Shown: positions 9,116 through 17,741 of the stretch, in pieces
Layout of the letters: each line of letters starts with the position of its first letter
Numbering within the stretch: the stretch's first letter is position 1
From: Fulvivirga ligni
GTDB taxonomy: Bacteria; Bacteroidota; Bacteroidia; Cytophagales; Cyclobacteriaceae
NCBI RefSeq assembly: GCF_021389935.1
Contig: NZ_CP089979.1
Location: 1,655,001-1,719,000 of the forward strand
Direction of reading: 5' to 3'
Length of the DNA stretch: 64,000 nucleotides
Program-made: the position numbers and the translations under genes
The notes under the pieces: model-generated
Told to the model about the DNA's origin: nothing
What the model saw: the letters and a program-made list of their open reading frames with translations, nothing else
The model's database searches: none

Positions 9116-10393
9116 TTAGGCGGACTTTTGAACATGGGTGCGCTCCCATTTTTTTGCTTCTTTCAATAAAAAATAATTATACAATAAAATGTTTAATATC
9201 TCCCCGATAGTTAATAGATAAATGCCGGTTGTTAGATCGTAATAGCTGATGCCAAAATATAGTAAAGAAGTTCTGGTCACCAGTAAGAGGCTGCCGAAAA
9301 TAAGACCATAATACTGTTTGTTCAAGGCCGCCATGGCCCCGCTGGTAGGTGTGCTCATAAACATAAAAAAGAGCATGGGGCTAATGATGGATGTAATTTC
9401 CCCTGCTGTTTTCCACTCATTTCCAAAGAGGATATTAAATATAAAGGGGCCTAAGAATAAGCAAATTGTGAATACGGGAAAACCTATCAAAGCCAGAAGT
9501 TTCCAGCAGTTTTTTATTTCCTGTATTATAGGTTGGTTTTTGCTGGTGAGCTCGCCCACTTTCTTATAAAAAATATTGGCAATGCTTACGCCAATTACAG
9601 CTTCTGGTACACTTAGAATTTTATAGGCCAAAGAAAACTGTCCCGTTGCGGCTTGTGATGCTAGAATGGAAATAATAAAAATCGGAACCTGACTGCTTAC
9701 CCTCTCCACCAGGCCGCTGGGTAATGAATACATGGGGAAGTACTTATATTTTTTAGCAATGGCCTTGGCTTTTAATTGAAAAAGAGACTGCCATGCAAAG
9801 CGGGTTTTTGCAAGGGAAATGAAGAATATTGGGGCCTGTGAACTGATTCCGGCAAGCACTAATGGATTTAAGAACCTCCATTGAAGAAATGAATAAGCTA
9901 TGGCTGTGGCTTGAAATGAAAGCCTTTCAGTCACTTTTAATATTGCAATGAGCTTAAATTGACTTTTTTTAATGAAAAACCAGTGTGCCATTTGATGATA
10001 AGTCCCTAAAAATACAGCGATAATAATAGCCCAGTAAATGGAGGTGGATAGCTTTAAATCAAAGTATTGTGGGATGTTAAATAGGTTAAGGATGCAAAGG
10101 AGAACACAGAAGGTTAGAGTAAGTGCTAGTATCAGCCTGATCAGTTGATTCAGTTCTTTTCTGCCCTTTGTAAGAACAATGGCTTTGTTATAATGCAAGC
10201 TTGAAATGGAAATGAGTATTATAAAAATGCTTTGATATACGGAGAACTCTCCAAATTCAACATCGGTATATAGTCTGGTAATGATAGGGTAGCCGGCAAG
10301 GGTAATGAGCATGCCAATTACGTTTCCGATAGTTAGCACCCCGGCATCTTTAAAGTAGCTTTGAATAAATGGAATATTTAAAAAGCGCTTCAA
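9116..10393 (-). CDS. Wzx-like polysaccharide flippase
   Basis: This 425-residue membrane protein has about twelve to fourteen hydrophobic segments. Its N-terminal GVLTIGNVIGMLITLAGYPI and later SLPSGLVERVSSQVPIFIISIL are typical of the oligosaccharide flippase (MOP/Wzx) family. It would move lipid-linked repeat units across the inner membrane. It overlaps the upstream FemAB-like gene by 4 bp and abuts the GT4 gene downstream, forming a three-gene minus-strand unit. No Wzy polymerase or Wzz is visible in the window, so the locus is incomplete for a Wzy-dependent pathway unless those genes lie elsewhere. Confidence 0.83.
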   Translation of the reverse strand: MKRFLNIPFIQSYFKDAGVLTIGNVIGMLITLAGYPIITRLYTDVEFGEFSVYQSIFIILISISSLHYNKAIVLTKGRKELNQLIRLILALTLTFCVLLCILNLFNIPQYFDLKLSTSIYWAIIIAVFLGTYHQMAHWFFIKKSQFKLIAILKVTERLSFQATAIAYSFLQWRFLNPLVLAGISSQAPIFFISLAKTRFAWQSLFQLKAKAIAKKYKYFPMYSLPSGLVERVSSQVPIFIISILASQAATGQFSLAYKILSVPEAVIGVSIANIFYKKVGELTSKNQPIIQEIKNCWKLLALIGFPVFTICLFLGPFIFNILFGNEWKTAGEITSIISPMLFFMFMSTPTSGAMAALNKQYYGLIFGSLLLVTRTSLLYFGISYYDLTTGIYLLTIGEILNILLYNYFLLKEAKKWERTHVQKSA

Positions 10394-11322
10394 AGACCGA
10401 TTCGTTTAGTGAATTTTCTTACTGCCAGCAGGCATTTAAACAAGGCTGATTCGTGCCTGTAGATAGAATATTTCTCTTCTTCGGCTCCAAAACTTTTGAA
10501 ATAATCAGCTATACTATTTATGTGCGACCCCTTAAAATCTAGGGTCAGCTCTGTGTTGGCATAAGTCCGAATTACATGGTCCATAATTAAGCTTTTGGCT
10601 TGCATCCTTTTGCCATCATTATTGGTGGCGCTTAAAAAACATATTAACCTTTTATTATGCTTAATTAAAAAGGTCTGACTAAGTGCCACTCCATCTTTAT
10701 TCGCTGCTATCAAGAATCCGTTTTTATTTTTGATACACTGTTCGATCAAACGTTTTATCGTTAGAAAAGTCTCCTCACTCACTCCTCCCAATATTTTGGG
10801 AGCTATTTCTTTTCTATATGCTACAATAAATCCTTCAATATCAGTATTTTGTGTGATTTCTGGATTATGTTTCAGGCCTTGTTTTAATCGCTGCTTTCTG
10901 TCTTTTCTGTAGCCATCAGCCAGTATCGAATAGTCCTTATTTAGAGGAAGTATATAATTTGAAGCTTCTGTAACAGGGAAGCTTAATTGAAGATCTTTTT
11001 TGAAAGGGTATTCAACCGAGGCAAAATGCTTATTGAGATAGCTAAATACTTCATCTATAATCTCTTTATTGTAGTGTCCATAAATACCAAGTCGCTGAGC
11101 CAGGATAGGCGAAGGGTGAAGATCAAGGCCATATCGCTTAATGCTCAGGAGTGGCATTATCATTTCATACTGATTCTCCTTTTCTATCACCAGTGCTTCC
11201 CATGCATGATGGGTTATATTTAGAAACCATGAACACACATATACATCTTCGCAGCTATGTTGCAAAAGGCAAGCATCCCACTTTTTTTTATCTATTTGTG
11301 TATGTTTAAGGTGTTTTAACAA
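10390..11322 (-). CDS. FemAB/GNAT-family acyltransferase
   Basis: This 310-residue protein has a FemAB-type two-lobe GNAT layout: an N-terminal IDKKKWDACLLQHSCEDVYVCSWFLN block, the YRKDRKQRLKQGLK segment and the C-terminal LTLDFKGSHINSIADYFKSFGA segment. Relatives in exopolysaccharide loci add acyl or aminoacyl groups. The annotated start is a TTG only 12 bp from the start of the divergent GT2 gene. The frame stays open further upstream, so the exact start is unsure, but the sequence from MLKHLK aligns with the usual beginning of this family. It overlaps the flippase gene by 4 bp. Confidence 0.65.
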   Translation of the reverse strand: MLKHLKHTQIDKKKWDACLLQHSCEDVYVCSWFLNITHHAWEALVIEKENQYEMIMPLLSIKRYGLDLHPSPILAQRLGIYGHYNKEIIDEVFSYLNKHFASVEYPFKKDLQLSFPVTEASNYILPLNKDYSILADGYRKDRKQRLKQGLKHNPEITQNTDIEGFIVAYRKEIAPKILGGVSEETFLTIKRLIEQCIKNKNGFLIAANKDGVALSQTFLIKHNKRLICFLSATNNDGKRMQAKSLIMDHVIRTYANTELTLDFKGSHINSIADYFKSFGAEEEKYSIYRHESALFKCLLAVRKFTKRIGL

Positions 11323-11334
11323 TGCTTTTAGTTT

Positions 11335-12192
11335 ATGTCTTCAGGTCCTCTGGTGTCAATTATATGTCTTTGCTATAATCATGCTCGGTTTGTGGAGGAG
11401 GCCGTGCAATCTGTTATTCAGCAAACATATAAAAATATCGAAATTATTATGGTAGATGACGCCAGTACTGATAATAGTAAAGACGTGATCAATGGAATTG
11501 TTAAAGCATATCCGCAAATAAAATTCTTACCTCTTGAAAAGAATATCGGTAATTGTGCGGCTTTTAATTTAGGGTTTAGTCACGCATTTGGTGATTTTAT
11601 CATAGATATGGCCACTGATGATGTACTCCTTCCGGAAAGGGTGGAGAAGGGTGTGAGTTCCCTAAGGGCAGCAGGAAGTGAATTCGGATTAGATTTCACA
11701 AACGCTGAAATAATAAATGAGTCAGGAAATTTGATGAGCTACCACTATCCGATGGATGGGGAAGGGAAAAGTAAAGTGACAGTTCCTTCCGGGGATGTCT
11801 TCGCTAATTTGTTGGGGCGCTATTTTATTTGCCCTCCTACTATGATGTACACCCGGCAGCTGGTAGAATTTTTAGGCGGTTACGATGAGACGTTAACTTA
11901 CGAGGATTTTGACCTTTGGATTCGATCATCTAGAAAGTATAAATACGCTTACACTGATGAAGTGCTGGTGAAAAGAAGGGTGGTGAAAGGCTCGAAAAGC
12001 TATTTGCAGTTCAAAATTGGTAGTCCCGACCTAAGAACTACATATAAAGTGATGCAGAAGGCGAAGGCATTGCTGCAAACTGAAGAAGAGAATGTCATTT
12101 TTAGAAAGAGAGTCTTTTATGAAATTAAAGTTGCTGTAAGGTACCTTAACTTTTCACTAGCCCGGGATTATTATAAGATGCTTAGAGTTTAG
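11335..12192 (+). CDS. GT2-family glycosyltransferase
   Basis: This 285-residue GT-A fold protein has an N-terminal VSIICLCYNHARFVEEAVQSV and nucleotide-sugar motifs MVDDASTDNS (about 38-47) and MATDDVLLPERV (DxD-like, about residues 88-99). It resembles inverting GT2 enzymes that extend surface glycans from NDP sugars. There is no membrane segment. It is divergent from the FemAB-like gene with only 12 bp between start codons, so its promoter probably lies inside that gene. Its TAG stop interlocks with the rsgA stop. Donor and acceptor are unknown. Confidence 0.85.
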   Translation: MSSGPLVSIICLCYNHARFVEEAVQSVIQQTYKNIEIIMVDDASTDNSKDVINGIVKAYPQIKFLPLEKNIGNCAAFNLGFSHAFGDFIIDMATDDVLLPERVEKGVSSLRAAGSEFGLDFTNAEIINESGNLMSYHYPMDGEGKSKVTVPSGDVFANLLGRYFICPPTMMYTRQLVEFLGGYDETLTYEDFDLWIRSSRKYKYAYTDEVLVKRRVVKGSKSYLQFKIGSPDLRTTYKVMQKAKALLQTEEENVIFRKRVFYEIKVAVRYLNFSLARDYYKMLRV

Positions 12193-13106
12193 CGTCTGTT
12201 GTCATCGCCTTCAAGTATGCTGAGGTAGCTGATGTATCTGCTTTCTGAAATCTCACCGTCTTCAACTGCTGCAAGAACAGCACATTTAGGCTCATGGGTG
12301 TGTGTGCAATTATAAAATTTACACTCAGTTTGTAAATCCCTCATTTCTGGAAAATAATCTGAAAGCTCCTCTTTTTCTATATCAATAATACCCAGCTCTT
12401 TGATGCCCGGAGTATCGATTACAAAGGTGTCTTTTTCAATTTCAAACATCTCAGCAAAAGTAGTAGTATGCACTCCTTTCTTTGCGAAGTCAGAGATGGC
12501 GCCTGTTTTTTGGTCGATATGAGGAGCTATTTTATTGAGTAAGGTTGATTTACCTACGCCACTGTGCCCTGAAAGAAGGCTTTTCTTCCCTCTTAAAGCA
12601 TTCAGAACAGCATCCAGATTTTCATTGTTTAGTGCTGATACCTTTAAGCATTGTATGCCAATAGTCTCGTAAATGTCAATGATTCCATCAAGCAAGTCCT
12701 GATCTTCTTCGCTTACCAGATCCACCTTATTAAAAATGATAATCTGAGGTATTCTAAAAGATTCTGCCGATACTAAAAATCTGTCTATGAAACCTAAGGA
12801 AGTTTTTGGGTAGGCCAGGGTAACAATGAGAACGGCCTGATCAAGATTGGCCGCTAGTATATGTCCGTGGCTTTTTTGCTTTACAGACTTTCTAATGATA
12901 TAATTCTCTCTCGGTAAAATCTCTGTGATCACTCCTTCTGTATCATTTTCGAGAGTAATATCAACTTGATCGCCCACAGCTATTGGGTTGGTAGTTTTAA
13001 AGCCTTTTAATCTGAGCTTGCCTCTGGTGCGGCACTGATAAGTTTTCGAGTCTTCAGCAAGCACATCATACCAGGAGCCAGTCGATTTTAATACTTCACC
13101 CTTCAT
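12189..13106 (-). CDS. rsgA: Ribosome small-subunit GTPase RsgA
   Basis: This 305-residue protein has the RsgA design: an N-terminal OB fold (1-70), a circularly permuted GTPase with IFNKVDLV (G4) before SGHSGVGKSTLLN (G1) and VIDTPGIKELG (G3), and a C-terminal zinc motif, CKFYNCTHTHEPKC. RsgA acts late in 30S maturation, releasing assembly factors on GTP hydrolysis. The length is normal. The start overlaps the end of the waaA frame by 11 bp, so both are probably in one transcript. The stop interlocks with the convergent GT2 gene. Confidence 0.93.
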   Translation of the reverse strand: MKGEVLKSTGSWYDVLAEDSKTYQCRTRGKLRLKGFKTTNPIAVGDQVDITLENDTEGVITEILPRENYIIRKSVKQKSHGHILAANLDQAVLIVTLAYPKTSLGFIDRFLVSAESFRIPQIIIFNKVDLVSEEDQDLLDGIIDIYETIGIQCLKVSALNNENLDAVLNALRGKKSLLSGHSGVGKSTLLNKIAPHIDQKTGAISDFAKKGVHTTTFAEMFEIEKDTFVIDTPGIKELGIIDIEKEELSDYFPEMRDLQTECKFYNCTHTHEPKCAVLAAVEDGEISESRYISYLSILEGDDNRR

Positions 13107-14344
13107 TTTTTAGCGTTTTGCAGTATTGAATTATTTTTTCCGTGGCTCCCACATGGTCTTTCACGTAATCTTCATTTACCTGGCTGGCAATGATATAAGT
13201 CTTTGGCTCCATAAACTGGTAAAACTGAGATCTTAATTCGTCGTAATTATCTACTGCAACAGCTCCTCCTAAATTCACTAGATCTACGGCCTCTTTAAAT
13301 TTTGTATAATTCTTGTTTCCGAAAAATATGGGTAAGCCAAAGGTGGCTGCTTCCAGAATGTTATGTAAGCCCTGCCCAAAAGCACCGCCAATATAAGCAA
13401 AATCGCCGTATCCATATAAGCTGGAGAGCATCCCAACATTATCAATAATTATGACCTGACGGTCTGAAAGGTCTGTAGAGTCATTAATCTGTGAATAGCG
13501 AATAACTTTTTTGGCCACCTCATTCTCTATCCTATTTATGAATTTATTCTCGATCTCATGAGGAGCAATGATAAATTTTATGCTCGAATCATTTATCAGA
13601 GGAAGTAAAACTTCAAAATCTTCAGGCCAGCAGCTACCTACTACGAAAAGCTTTTCAATCCCTTTAAAACTATCAATATGCGGTATGTCTTTTTTCTGCT
13701 TTACTATACTTACTACCCTGTCAAACCTGGTGTCGCCGGAAACAGTGACATTGTTAATTGAAATGCTATCAAGAAGTTTTTTGGAATTTAAATCCTGAAC
13801 AAAAAAATGAGAGACATGGCTCAGAATTTGTCTCTGAAATGATCCATAACCCTTAAAATAGATCTGATCAGCTCTGAATATAGAGGATACTGACAACATT
13901 GGGATATTTCGCTGATTCAGCTCTTTCAGATAATAGTGCCAGAATTCATACTTTACAAATATAGCGAGCTCAGGATTGGTTATATCTAGAAACTTTTTAG
14001 CGTTATAAGCCGAATCAATGGGTAAGTAATAGATATAGTCTGCCTGGTCATAATTTTTTTCTCACCTCATAGCCCGAGGGGGAGAAGAAGGTGAGCAAAA
14101 TTTCATACTGAGGAAATTGCTTTTTAAAGGATTCAATGATGGGGCGTCCTTGTTCAAATTCACCTAAAGAGGCACAATGAAACCATGCCAGCGGTCCTTT
14201 CTTTTGCTTTAGGTCCTGCTCTAATCGAGGTAATAAGTTTTTGCGTCCTCGTATAAATAGCCTGGCTTTATGATTAAAAAGCGAGGCAAAACGAATAAAG
14301 ATGCTGTAAAAAACTATAAATAACCTGTAGCTGAGCTTACCCAT
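13096..14344 (-). pseudogene. waaA: waaA/kdtA Kdo transferase, interrupted by a one-base homopolymer frameshift
   Basis: Two open frames together encode a 3-deoxy-D-manno-octulosonic acid transferase of normal length (about 415 residues). The N-terminal part (14344-14048) contains the GPLAWFHCASLGEFEQGRPII block; the C-terminal part (13899-13096) contains the FIGGAFGQGLHNILEAATFGLPI-type GT30 block. Between them, seven A on the minus strand (T7 at 14054-14060) shift the frame. With six A, the frame reads VRKNYDQADYIYYLPIDSAY and continues as FVKYEFWHYYL straight into the second part, so no other defect is seen. Kdo transfer to lipid A is usually important, so a sequencing error or phase variation is more likely than real loss. 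It overlaps rsgA by 11 bp. Confidence 0.88.
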
Positions 14345-14350
14345 AGCGCA

Positions 14351-14386
14351 AAATTAAAAAAGCCCACCGCAATGCAGTGGGCTTTT
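14351..14386 (-). terminator. Rho-independent terminator of the perR-ahpC unit
   Basis: The arms AAAAGCCCAC (14358-14367) and GTGGGCTTTT (14377-14386) form a 10-bp stem with a 9-nt loop. On the minus strand this is followed by a T-rich tail, placed just after the ahpC stop. Confidence 0.85.
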
Positions 14387-14406
14387 CTGAAATATTCTAC
14401 TATTAA

Positions 14407-15036
14407 TTAGTTAGAAGCAAGGTAGCTAGATACACCATCTCTGGTAGCTTGCATAGCTTCTTTTCCTTCTTCCCAGTTAGCAGGGCAAACTTCACCGTGC
14501 TCTTGTACGTGATGCCATGCATCAACAATTCTTAACATTTCGTCAATGTTTCTTCCTAGAGGAAGGTCATTGATGGTTTCATGTCTTACTACACCTTCTT
14601 TGTCAATGAAGAAAGTACCTCTGAATGCTACAGGAGCACCTTCGAATACTAAATCACCTTCTTCAGTGTAGCTCCAGTCACCTGCTAATACACCATAGTT
14701 GTTAGCTACTGTCTTAGAAGAATCAGCTACTAATGGATAAGTAACACCTTCGATTCCACCGTTATCTTTAGCAGTTAATAACCATGCTAGGTGAGTTTCT
14801 TCAGTATCGCAAGAGCATCCTACAACTTGAACACCTCTTTTCTCAAACTCAGCTAATTTAGCTTGGAAAGCGTGGATTTCAGTAGGGCAAACAAAAGTGA
14901 AATCTTTTGGGTAGAAGAAGAAAATAACTTCTTTTTTACCGATGTAATCAGCTAAAGTGAAAGATTCTACGATTTCTTCACCGTTAATTACAGCGGGAGC
15001 ATTAAATACAGGAGCTTTTTTTCCTACTAATGACAT
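14407..15036 (-). CDS. ahpC: Alkyl hydroperoxide reductase C (2-Cys peroxiredoxin)
   Basis: This 209-residue peroxiredoxin has the peroxidatic cysteine in FYPKDFTFVCPTE (C50) and the resolving cysteine in HGEVCPANW (C184). It is a typical 2-Cys enzyme that reduces hydrogen peroxide and organic peroxides in the cytoplasm. No ahpF lies beside it, so its reductant is supplied from elsewhere (AhpF or thioredoxin). It lies 29 bp downstream of the perR-like gene and ahead of a clear terminator, forming a two-gene peroxide-response operon, likely derepressed by peroxide. Confidence 0.93.
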   Translation of the reverse strand: MSLVGKKAPVFNAPAVINGEEIVESFTLADYIGKKEVIFFFYPKDFTFVCPTEIHAFQAKLAEFEKRGVQVVGCSCDTEETHLAWLLTAKDNGGIEGVTYPLVADSSKTVANNYGVLAGDWSYTEEGDLVFEGAPVAFRGTFFIDKEGVVRHETINDLPLGRNIDEMLRIVDAWHHVQEHGEVCPANWEEGKEAMQATRDGVSSYLASN

Positions 15037-15065
15037 AATGTTTGTTTGTTTATTTTATTCTAAAA

Positions 15066-15509
15066 TTATTTTATGTTCACGTCCTTTTCAGGATCTATCT
15101 TGTCTCCGTTAATCTGGAGAGTGATATTTTTTATTTTCAGATTGCTAACCTTCTTCTTTTTGAAAAAATTAATGATTACATCATTCAGCTCTTCGTCATA
15201 GTAATCAATAATCTCTGAAGTATTGGCGCAATAGATATGTCCATGGTTATCTAACTTTGGATCATACCTCATCTGACCTTCATGAGTAGATACCTTAGCA
15301 ATAAGACCCTTCTCTACAAATGTTTCAGCAGTCTTATAAACAGTGCCCAAAGATATACTGGGGCATGACTGTTTCACATAGTCATAGATCTGCTCCACAC
15401 TAGGATGAGAATTCATCACGTGTACAGCTTCCAGTATCACAGTTCTTTGGTGGGTCACCTTAAGACCTGAATCACTGATTTTGGTCTGTATGTCCTCGTA
15501 TCTATTCAT
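15066..15509 (-). CDS. perR: Fur-family regulator, PerR-like
   Basis: This 147-residue protein has an N-terminal winged helix (recognition segment SLGTVYKTAETFVEKG, about 53-68) and a C-terminal metal-binding dimerisation domain. Candidate regulatory ligands are H35, D83 or D87, H89 and H91 in DPKLDNHGHIYC. The CxxC structural-zinc pairs of many Fur/PerR proteins are absent; only C94 is in the expected area. The position directly before ahpC, and a PerR-box-like site 15 bp before its start, argue for PerR (metal-catalysed peroxide sensing) over Fur. Autoregulation is inferred from that site. Confidence 0.82.
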   Translation of the reverse strand: MNRYEDIQTKISDSGLKVTHQRTVILEAVHVMNSHPSVEQIYDYVKQSCPSISLGTVYKTAETFVEKGLIAKVSTHEGQMRYDPKLDNHGHIYCANTSEIIDYYDEELNDVIINFFKKKKVSNLKIKNITLQINGDKIDPEKDVNIK

Positions 15510-15523
15510 AATTAATTCCTAAA

Positions 15524-15538
15524 TGATAATTATTCTTA
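15524..15538. promoter_or_regulatory. Candidate PerR box upstream of perR-ahpC
   Basis: TGATAATTATTCTTA matches the Bacillus-type PerR box TTATAATNATTATAA at 11 of 14 defined positions and lies 15 bp upstream of the perR-like start. The surrounding sequence is AT-rich, so a chance match is possible, but the location is what autoregulation predicts. Confidence 0.5.
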
Positions 15539-15708
15539 TCTAGGAAATTGTATTGCAAAGCTAGGGAATGGAATATCAAAACGCAACCGACACCTATATT
15601 TTTTTGGTTACCATGTTTACAGATCAGATATCAAGGACATAAACAGCAGATTATTAGTAGGATTAGTCTAATCTTATTAAATTATATTACTAACCATATT
15701 TAAGAAAA

Positions 15709-16749
15709 ATGTCTAAGAAGATTTATCTAGTATTAATTGTTAGTCTATTTAGCACCTCAACCATATTCGCTCAGGATAATATCGGTGAATTCCTGGAAGC
15801 AGGTGTAGAAGACGCAAACACGTTGGTTGAAGGTTATGTATCTCCATTTATGAAGGGCTTTGGTACTGGCCTGGGTAGTGGCTGGCTAAACACAGCAGAG
15901 GCTCATAAAAAGTTTGGGTTTGATTTAACAGTAACAGTAAATGCTGCTTACGTTCCAGACAAGGATCTATTTTATCAACCAAATTTGATTAATGGAGGTT
16001 ATGCTCCAGGTTCACCGACGCAGTCACCAACTATTTTTGGTTCTGATGCTGATTCGGATATACCTACTTATGAGTATTCTTACGAAGAAGATGGGGAAAC
16101 TTATACTGGTACATTCGACGCTCCTGAAGGCTTGAACATTAAAGATGCTATTGGTATGCAAGCCGTACCTGTGCCAATGGCTCAGCTTGGAATTGGCCTT
16201 TTTAAGAAAACAGATCTCAAAATAAGGTGGACTCCTGAAGTAGATGTTGAGGATGGATCATTTAAGCTTATTGGATTTGGTGTAATGCATGATGTAAAGC
16301 AGCATATACCAGGAATGAAGAGATTGCCTTTTGATCTATCTGTATTTGTAGGCTATACCAGTCTTAGCTTTGATATGCCTATTGATGAGCAATATAGCGG
16401 TAATGGTGGTGGCGTTAACATGCCTAATGGTCTAGGTCAGTTTGATGTTAATACATGGACAGGGCAGGCTATCATCTCAAAGAAATTTTCAGTACTTACA
16501 GTCTATGGCGGTCTTGGATTTAACAGTGTTAAATCAGAGCTAGCTTTAAAAGGTGATTATGAGGTTTATGATGACTCTGGCTCTATCTCAGTGTCTGGTA
16601 CTGATCCTATCGGGCTTTCTTTCAAAACCGGTGGACCAAAACTTAATGCAGGATTTAGACTAAAATTAGCGATTGTAACCTTACACGCTGACTATACAGT
16701 TCAAAAATATGACGTGTTATCAGTGGGATTCGGTTTCTCAGTGAGATAA
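15709..16749 (+). CDS. Exported DUF6588-like protein, probable outer-membrane beta-barrel
   Basis: This 346-residue protein has a clear signal peptide (MSKKIYLVLIVSLFSTSTIFAQ). The mature part is rich in glycine and alternating strand segments and ends in an aromatic-rich strand, VLSVGFGFSVR, like outer-membrane barrels. The motif FMKGFGTGLGSGWLNTAEAHKKFGFDLTV near residue 45 resembles the DUF6588 family of Bacteroidota. No function is known. It is a single gene followed by a strong terminator and is expected in the outer membrane. Confidence 0.7.
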   Translation: MSKKIYLVLIVSLFSTSTIFAQDNIGEFLEAGVEDANTLVEGYVSPFMKGFGTGLGSGWLNTAEAHKKFGFDLTVTVNAAYVPDKDLFYQPNLINGGYAPGSPTQSPTIFGSDADSDIPTYEYSYEEDGETYTGTFDAPEGLNIKDAIGMQAVPVPMAQLGIGLFKKTDLKIRWTPEVDVEDGSFKLIGFGVMHDVKQHIPGMKRLPFDLSVFVGYTSLSFDMPIDEQYSGNGGGVNMPNGLGQFDVNTWTGQAIISKKFSVLTVYGGLGFNSVKSELALKGDYEVYDDSGSISVSGTDPIGLSFKTGGPKLNAGFRLKLAIVTLHADYTVQKYDVLSVGFGFSVR

Positions 16750-16766
16750 AAATATTACGTGAAAGT

Positions 16767-16803
16767 AAAAGGGGCTATCTCTGTGAAGAGTAGCCCCTTT
16801 TTA
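16767..16803 (+). terminator. Strong, probably bidirectional terminator
   Basis: The perfect 11-bp inverted repeat AAAAGGGGCTA (16767-16777) / TAGCCCCTTTT (16791-16801) has a 13-nt loop. It lies between the convergent DUF6588-like and enoyl-CoA hydratase genes and has A/T runs on both sides. Confidence 0.88.
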
Positions 16804-16805
16804 AT

Positions 16806-17579
16806 TTATTCTCCTTTATAATTCGGCTTTCTCTTTTCTATGAAAGCCTGCATTCCTTCTGTCTGATCTTCACTTGCAAAAGCGAGATAGAAGTTTTTTC
16901 TTTCAAAATGAAGACCTTCTTCTAAATGAGTTTCAAAGGCTCGGTTAACTGCTTCCTTCGCCAGCTGAGCTGCCACCGGAGACATACTGGCAATGCTTGA
17001 GGCTACAGACACGGCTTCATGCATGTACATTTCTACCGGAACCACTTTATTAACTAATCCAAAGGAAAGCGCTTCATCAGCAGATATGAATTTGCCCGTA
17101 AGTACCATTTCCATGGCTCTGGCTTTGCCAATAGCTCGGGTTAATCTTTGAGTTCCACCGGCTCCAGGCATAACACCAATCTTTATTTCAGGCTGGCCAA
17201 ACTGAGCCGTTTCAGATGCAATGATCATATCGCATGTCATGGCTAACTCACAGCCGCCGCCAAGGGCAAAACCAGAGACAGCAGCTATTAGCGGCTTCTT
17301 TGTTTTTTTGATTTGATCCCAGGTACTAAACTGATCTATTTTAAGCATATCAATGGCTGATTTATTAGCCATTTGCTTAATGTCAGCTCCAGCGGCAAAA
17401 GCTCTTTCATTTCCTGTGAGAATGATCACTCTCACATCGTTATTATTATCAAGCTCAGCTAAAGTTTGCTTTAGCTCAGTCATTAATTCAAGATTGAGAG
17501 CATTTAGCTCATTAGGTCGGTTTAATTCTATTAAAGCAATATATTTTGCGTATTGCTCGGTCAGTTTTATGTATTTCAT
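16806..17579 (-). CDS. Enoyl-CoA hydratase/isomerase (crotonase)
   Basis: This 257-residue crotonase-fold protein has oxyanion-hole segments AAGADIKQM (about 62-70) and FALGGGCELAMTCD. The catalytic glutamates are E111 (in GGGCEL) and E131 (in FGQPEIKIG), as in true enoyl-CoA hydratases. It would hydrate trans-2-enoyl-CoA in fatty-acid or amino-acid degradation. It stands alone, with no thiolase or dehydrogenase beside it. Thirty bases before its start is a strong leader hairpin that could attenuate it. Confidence 0.87.
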   Translation of the reverse strand: MKYIKLTEQYAKYIALIELNRPNELNALNLELMTELKQTLAELDNNNDVRVIILTGNERAFAAGADIKQMANKSAIDMLKIDQFSTWDQIKKTKKPLIAAVSGFALGGGCELAMTCDMIIASETAQFGQPEIKIGVMPGAGGTQRLTRAIGKARAMEMVLTGKFISADEALSFGLVNKVVPVEMYMHEAVSVASSIASMSPVAAQLAKEAVNRAFETHLEEGLHFERKNFYLAFASEDQTEGMQAFIEKRKPNYKGE

Positions 17580-17608
17580 AGCATGAGGGTTTATGCTAAG
17601 AAAATGAA

Positions 17609-17634
17609 AAGCCGCCTTTTTTCAAAGACGGCTT
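17609..17634 (-). other. Strong GAAA-tetraloop hairpin in the leader of the crotonase gene
   Basis: Read on the minus strand, AAGCCGTCTTT-GAAA-AAAGGCGGCTT forms an 11-bp stem (one G-U wobble) closed by a GNRA-type tetraloop and followed by TTCATTTTC. It lies 30 nt upstream of the enoyl-CoA hydratase start. It could be an attenuator or the terminator of a small RNA transcribed from the 17640-17800 interval. The 234-bp gap holds no gene that I can see; a second small stem, CCGTT/AACGG, sits at 17678-17696. Confidence 0.55.
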
Positions 17635-17733
17635 CAACTAACCATACTAAACAGGTGAGTAAAAAAAGTGCTATGTACCGTTTAATATGGCAACGGGGGG
17701 ATAAGTAACCTTTTAATGAACCATTTGTTGGTT

Positions 17734-17741
17734 TATATTTG
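17734..17741 (+). promoter_or_regulatory. Possible Bacteroidota -7 element before LMW-PTP
   Basis: TATATTTG fits the Bacteroidota -7 consensus TAnnTTTG and lies about 75 bp upstream of the phosphatase gene. No good -33 TTTG is seen at the usual 19-21-bp spacing, so this is weak. Confidence 0.25.

Noticed and set aside
14048-14064. Programmed ribosomal frameshift in waaA at A7
   Set aside because: Restoring the frame needs +1 or -2; the A7 run favours -1, the tRNA at TTA would re-pair badly with TAT, and waaA is not known to use recoding. A base-call error or mutation is simpler.
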